Assembly: GCA_012520015.1 (NCBI GenBank)
Contig: JAAYPD010000065.1
Location: forward strand, 1-9,449
From: Methanomicrobiales archaeon
GTDB lineage: Archaea; Halobacteriota; Methanomicrobia; Methanomicrobiales; Methanospirillaceae
Direction: 5' to 3'
DNA: 9,449 bases
Under the pieces are notes generated by a model. It saw nothing but the letters and a program-made list of their open reading frames with translations. It ran no database searches and was not told the DNA's origin. The first letter of the stretch is position 1. Every line of letters begins with the position of its first letter. Of this stretch, positions 6,427 through 9,449 are shown piece by piece. Position numbers and translations under genes: made by a program.

Positions 6427-8696
6427 CTGGCAGCTCCAATAAGCCTTGAGATTACTTCAAGCAGATTGCCCTGGTCAAAACCTGATTTAACGATATACGC
6501 ATCGGCCCCAACCGTGATGCCATGCTCCCTGTCTTCCTTAGAATCAAGTGAAGTTACAAGAATTACCGGAATATCCGATATTTTCTTCTCAGATCTGATC
6601 TTCTCGGTCAGGATAAAACCATTCATCCGTGGCATATCAACATCCGAAACAACAAGATCTATTGGCAGAACCTTTAATTTTGTAAAGGCATCAAGTCCGT
6701 CTACGGCAGTTGTAACCTCAAACCCTGCACCTTCCAGGATATTTTTTAGCAACATCCTTGATGTTATGGAGTCCTCAACTACCATGATCTTCCTTTTGCC
6801 TGAAAGAGTTGATGGCATATCCTGAACGGCAGCACCTACGTGGGCCCTGTCCTGCATCTCTTCTGCAATATCATCAATTTGTAATACCGGTACAATTATG
6901 GCATTACCTAAAATTGCAACACCGCTGACGAAACGAATATCTTCCAGCTGTGGGCCCAGGTCCCTGACCACGATCTCCTGGACGCCGCCGATCCGGTTTA
7001 CGACCAGCCCAAACCTTCTGCCTGATGTTTTTACAAGAACAATGGTGCGGGATTGCACAGAATCATCTGGCCCTGTCGAAAGTCCAAGCAGATCTCCAAG
7101 CAAAGCTATGGGAATCGTCTCGTTCTCAAGGCACAATACAGTTCTTCCTTCAATGGTCGATATTTGTGATAAATCCGGTACCACTACCCGTTCGATCTCA
7201 CTTAATGGTAAAAAGAACTGCTGATTCCCGACATATACCAAAATTCCCCTGAAGGTTGCCAGGGTTACAGGAACTGTAAGCAAGAATTTTGTGCCTTTCC
7301 CTGGGACCGATATTACATCAATAGCCCCTCCCACCTGGTTTAACTTTTCCTGCACAATAGCAAGACCAAGGCCCCGTCCTGACACTTCGGTGATGTTTCT
7401 TGAAGTTGTAATACCTGATTGAAATATCAACCGGTTCTTCTCTTCATCGGTGAGTTCCCGTGCATCATTCTCATGCAGCAATCCTTTACCTATTGCAGCA
7501 GTTGTGACTTCATGCAGATCAATTCCCCTGCCATCGTCTGAAATGATGATTAGTACCTGGTTAGTCCGGTTATGGGTTATCTCGATGGATAATCTTCCTT
7601 CTGCAGGCTTTCCACTTAAAAGCCTGGCATCTTCAGTCTCGATCCCATGATCCACGGCATTTCTGATCAGATGAATTAGCGGATCCCTGATATTTTCGAG
7701 GATGCGCCTGTCTACCTCTATCTCAGAACCGGTTATCTGAAGTGAAATTTTTTTGCCCTGCTCACGGGCAATGTCACGGACCATTCTTGGATAAGTATCA
7801 GTCAGTAAAGAGAAAGGGACAAGCACGACATCTCTGATACTTTCGATAAGCTGGGTGATGGCCAGCCCCATCTCATTTTGATCCTGGATCATAGACTGAA
7901 TAAGAAAGTCAAGTCTTGTCTCGCAACCTCCTATACTATCCCTGGAATTATCAATAAAGACCGATATTCTCTCCAGCAGATCATTGTTTTCCTGAAACTG
8001 GCGTTTAAGATTTGCTATATCGCCCAGTGCACGGTTAAGGTTCCATCTCCACGCCTGAAGGACCTGGGAAATACTTTTTAGTTCTGATATATGCGTCCCT
8101 GCAGACATACGATATGAAAGGAGATCATCTGCAGTCTCATAAAGGGAAGTCAGACGTTCTTCTGATATCCTGATTTTTGTTGTTGAACCGATCTCCTGTT
8201 TTATTGTCACTGCTGAATCAACAGGTTCATCAGGCCTCGAAGGCTCATCCTGTACATCTTTTTTATAGGGTGTTGGTTTGGGTAATTCGGGTTTTATGGC
8301 CGACTGTGTGGAAGGAACAATTTTTTTCAGCTTTTGAATTAAAGGAGCGGTCTTTACCTGCTTATCTCCGGCAAGAAGTGATTCCAGGGTTAAAACCACC
8401 TCATGTACAAGGTCAAATCCCTCCTGGTTAAGGGTTAATTCACCTTTTCGAACAGAAGAGAATACTGATTCAAGGTGCTGGCAGACCCCTTCGATATCTT
8501 TTAGCCCGACTGCTCGTGCAGCACCTTTAAGACTATGCGTCGCACGATAAACCAGTTCAATCCCTGTCTGCTGTGAAAGGGAAGGATCCTGCTCCAGGGC
8601 CAGGATCCCGGAAATTATGGACTGAATATGATCAGCTGCCTCTTCTCCAAAGGTTGCAAGCAGTCTGGTTAGAAACTCTTCGTCCTTAATGTCCAT
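6423..8696 (-). CDS. cheA: Hybrid chemotaxis histidine kinase CheA with C-terminal receiver (HPt-HATPase-CheW-REC)
   Basis: CheA is the kinase docked to MCP arrays through its CheW-like domain. It autophosphorylates on the HPt histidine and passes phosphate to receivers. Domains in 757 residues: HPt (about 5-110) with H54 in THSLKGAARAVGL; a proline-rich, charged linker (about 125-170) without a recognisable P2 docking domain; a long helical dimerisation region (about 175-315), roughly twice a usual P3; the ATPase with N-box HLIRNAVDHGIE, G1 SDDGRGI and G2 GRGLGL; a CheW-like domain (about 478-615); and a C-terminal receiver (about 635-755) with E641/D642, phospho-acceptor D685 (VSDVDMPRMNG), T715 and K737. 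The fused receiver and long P3 recall WspE/FrzE-type kinases. The receiver may act as phosphate sink or relay in the absence of a visible cheY (inference). It starts nine bases after the MCP stop; the ribosome-binding site is weak, suggesting coupling. Confidence 0.95.
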   Translation of the reverse strand: MDIKDEEFLTRLLATFGEEAADHIQSIISGILALEQDPSLSQQTGIELVYRATHSLKGAARAVGLKDIEGVCQHLESVFSSVRKGELTLNQEGFDLVHEVVLTLESLLAGDKQVKTAPLIQKLKKIVPSTQSAIKPELPKPTPYKKDVQDEPSRPDEPVDSAVTIKQEIGSTTKIRISEERLTSLYETADDLLSYRMSAGTHISELKSISQVLQAWRWNLNRALGDIANLKRQFQENNDLLERISVFIDNSRDSIGGCETRLDFLIQSMIQDQNEMGLAITQLIESIRDVVLVPFSLLTDTYPRMVRDIAREQGKKISLQITGSEIEVDRRILENIRDPLIHLIRNAVDHGIETEDARLLSGKPAEGRLSIEITHNRTNQVLIIISDDGRGIDLHEVTTAAIGKGLLHENDARELTDEEKNRLIFQSGITTSRNITEVSGRGLGLAIVQEKLNQVGGAIDVISVPGKGTKFLLTVPVTLATFRGILVYVGNQQFFLPLSEIERVVVPDLSQISTIEGRTVLCLENETIPIALLGDLLGLSTGPDDSVQSRTIVLVKTSGRRFGLVVNRIGGVQEIVVRDLGPQLEDIRFVSGVAILGNAIIVPVLQIDDIAEEMQDRAHVGAAVQDMPSTLSGKRKIMVVEDSITSRMLLKNILEGAGFEVTTAVDGLDAFTKLKVLPIDLVVSDVDMPRMNGFILTEKIRSEKKISDIPVILVTSLDSKEDREHGITVGADAYIVKSGFDQGNLLEVISRLIGAAR
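6434..6437 (-). promoter_or_regulatory. Ribosome-binding site GGAG for cheB within the cheA 3' end
   Basis: The minus strand reads GGAG, seven bases, then the ATGA that joins the cheA stop and cheB start. This is an ordinary arrangement for translational coupling and supports the 6426 start. Confidence 0.6.
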
Positions 8697-8705
8697 GTTT
8701 GTAAC

Positions 8706-9449
8706 TCAGACCCTGAACCGTTCGGTGATCTCTTTCAGGTTGTTCCCAAGATCATGAAGATCCCTTGCAGTCTTCTCTACCTGCCTTGTGACCTCAAGGT
8801 TATTTTGTGCAGCAGTCCGGATATTTTCCATGGCAATGGATATCTGGTCCATTCCAACTACCTGTTCCTGGCTTGAGGCAGTTATCTGAATCCCTGCACG
8901 GGCAGCATCAGATATACCCTGGGAAAGGACTGCTATCGCCTCCTGTGCGTCTTTTGTAAGTTTCATTCCTGTTGCAACGGTTTTTGTCCCCTGCTCGGTG
9001 GAGATGACAGTAGAGCTTATTCCACGCTGAATGTCAGTAAGAATATTCCTGATATTTGTCGTTGCCTGCTTGGACTGTTCTGCAAGGCTCTTGATCTCCT
9101 GGGCTACAACACCAAAACCTCTGCCAAACTCCCCAGCCTTGGCAGCCTCAATTGAGGCATTAACGGCGAGCAGATTGGACTGTTCGGCAATATCTGTAAC
9201 ACTTACAATTATCTCACCGATGGCCTGGCTCTGTTCAGACAGGTGGATAACATTTGACGCAATTGACTCCATCTGCTGATTTATCTGGTTCATTCCTGAA
9301 ATGATCTCTTCAACAGAAGTCTGACCGCTCTTTACAACCTGGTTAACTGCCTGGGACTTTTCAGAAACAGTCTTTGCCTTCTGATTGGTAACTTCACTCG
9401 TCTTTCTTACCTCTTCAACAGTTGCAGATGTTTCATTAACGGCTGATGC
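8706..9449 (-). CDS. Methyl-accepting chemotaxis protein, C-terminal signalling domain (partial; N-terminus outside window)
   Basis: The frame is open from the TGA at 8706-8708 to the window edge without interruption, giving the last 247 residues; an internal ATG at 9293 is not the start. This is the cytoplasmic coiled-coil hairpin of an MCP. The conserved tip that contacts CheA and CheW is near fragment residues 87-122, with IAEQSNLLAVNASIEAAKAG, EFGRGFGVVAQEIKSLAEQS. Helices rich in Ala, Glu, Gln and Ser on both sides carry candidate Glu/Gln methylation sites. It ends in ITERFRV, with no flexible tail or NWETF-like CheR/CheB tether. The sensory part is not visible, so its ligand and whether it spans the membrane cannot be told. 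It is first in the visible operon and is the likely receptor for the hybrid CheA. Confidence 0.95.
   Translation of the reverse strand, partial: ASAVNETSATVEEVRKTSEVTNQKAKTVSEKSQAVNQVVKSGQTSVEEIISGMNQINQQMESIASNVIHLSEQSQAIGEIIVSVTDIAEQSNLLAVNASIEAAKAGEFGRGFGVVAQEIKSLAEQSKQATTNIRNILTDIQRGISSTVISTEQGTKTVATGMKLTKDAQEAIAVLSQGISDAARAGIQITASSQEQVVGMDQISIAMENIRTAAQNNLEVTRQVEKTARDLHDLGNNLKEITERFRV

Noticed and set aside
5966..6442. 158-residue open frame on the plus strand opposite cheB
   Set aside because: It lies antisense to the well-supported cheB receiver, has low-complexity Ser/Thr-rich composition and no recognisable motif. It is a shadow frame.
8706..9293. A short complete MCP starting at ATG 9293
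   Set aside because: The same frame continues upstream to the window edge with clear MCP coiled-coil sequence (52 more residues), so the methionine is internal and the gene is cut by the window.

Overview
The window looks like the genome of a methanogenic archaeon of the order Methanomicrobiales, perhaps Methanospirillum-like. That placement is an inference. It rests on an archaeal-type MCM replicative helicase, a histidine kinase with the HDMKN-type H-box common in methanogen kinases, TATA/BRE-like promoters, a bacterial-style chemosensory set, and moderate GC content. All six genes are on the minus strand, so transcription runs from high to low coordinates. No RNA genes, mobile elements or CRISPR arrays were seen, and no stretch above about 60 bases lacks a gene.

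Layout in transcription order: (1) 9449-8706, the C-terminal 247 residues of a methyl-accepting chemotaxis protein (MCP), cut by the window edge; (2) 8696-6423, a hybrid CheA (HPt, long dimerisation segment, ATPase, CheW, receiver); (3) 6426-5365, CheB methylesterase with an intact catalytic set; (4) 5378-4029 and (5) 4028-2727, two paralogous soluble receiver-histidine kinase (REC-HK) proteins sharing an N-terminal half but carrying different kinase types; (6) 2651-531, the MCM helicase; (7) 483-1, the N-terminal part of a secreted or surface protein with an Ig-like fold.

Genes 1 to 5 are packed like one operon: a 9-base gap, an ATGA overlap, a 14-base overlap with a GTG start, and a TAA directly abutting an ATG. 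The likely signal path is MCP to CheA, then transfer to CheA's own receiver, to CheB, and perhaps to the receivers of the two downstream kinases. No cheY, cheR, cheW, cheC or cheD is visible, and neither is a DNA-binding output protein. This resembles 'alternative function' (Wsp-like) chemosensory systems more than the archaellum-control system of archaea, but the missing parts may lie beyond 9449.

mcm and the surface-protein gene follow in the same direction, each after a short gap with its own candidate TATA box. They are probably separate transcription units that happen to be adjacent, although no clear terminator separates them from the chemosensory operon.
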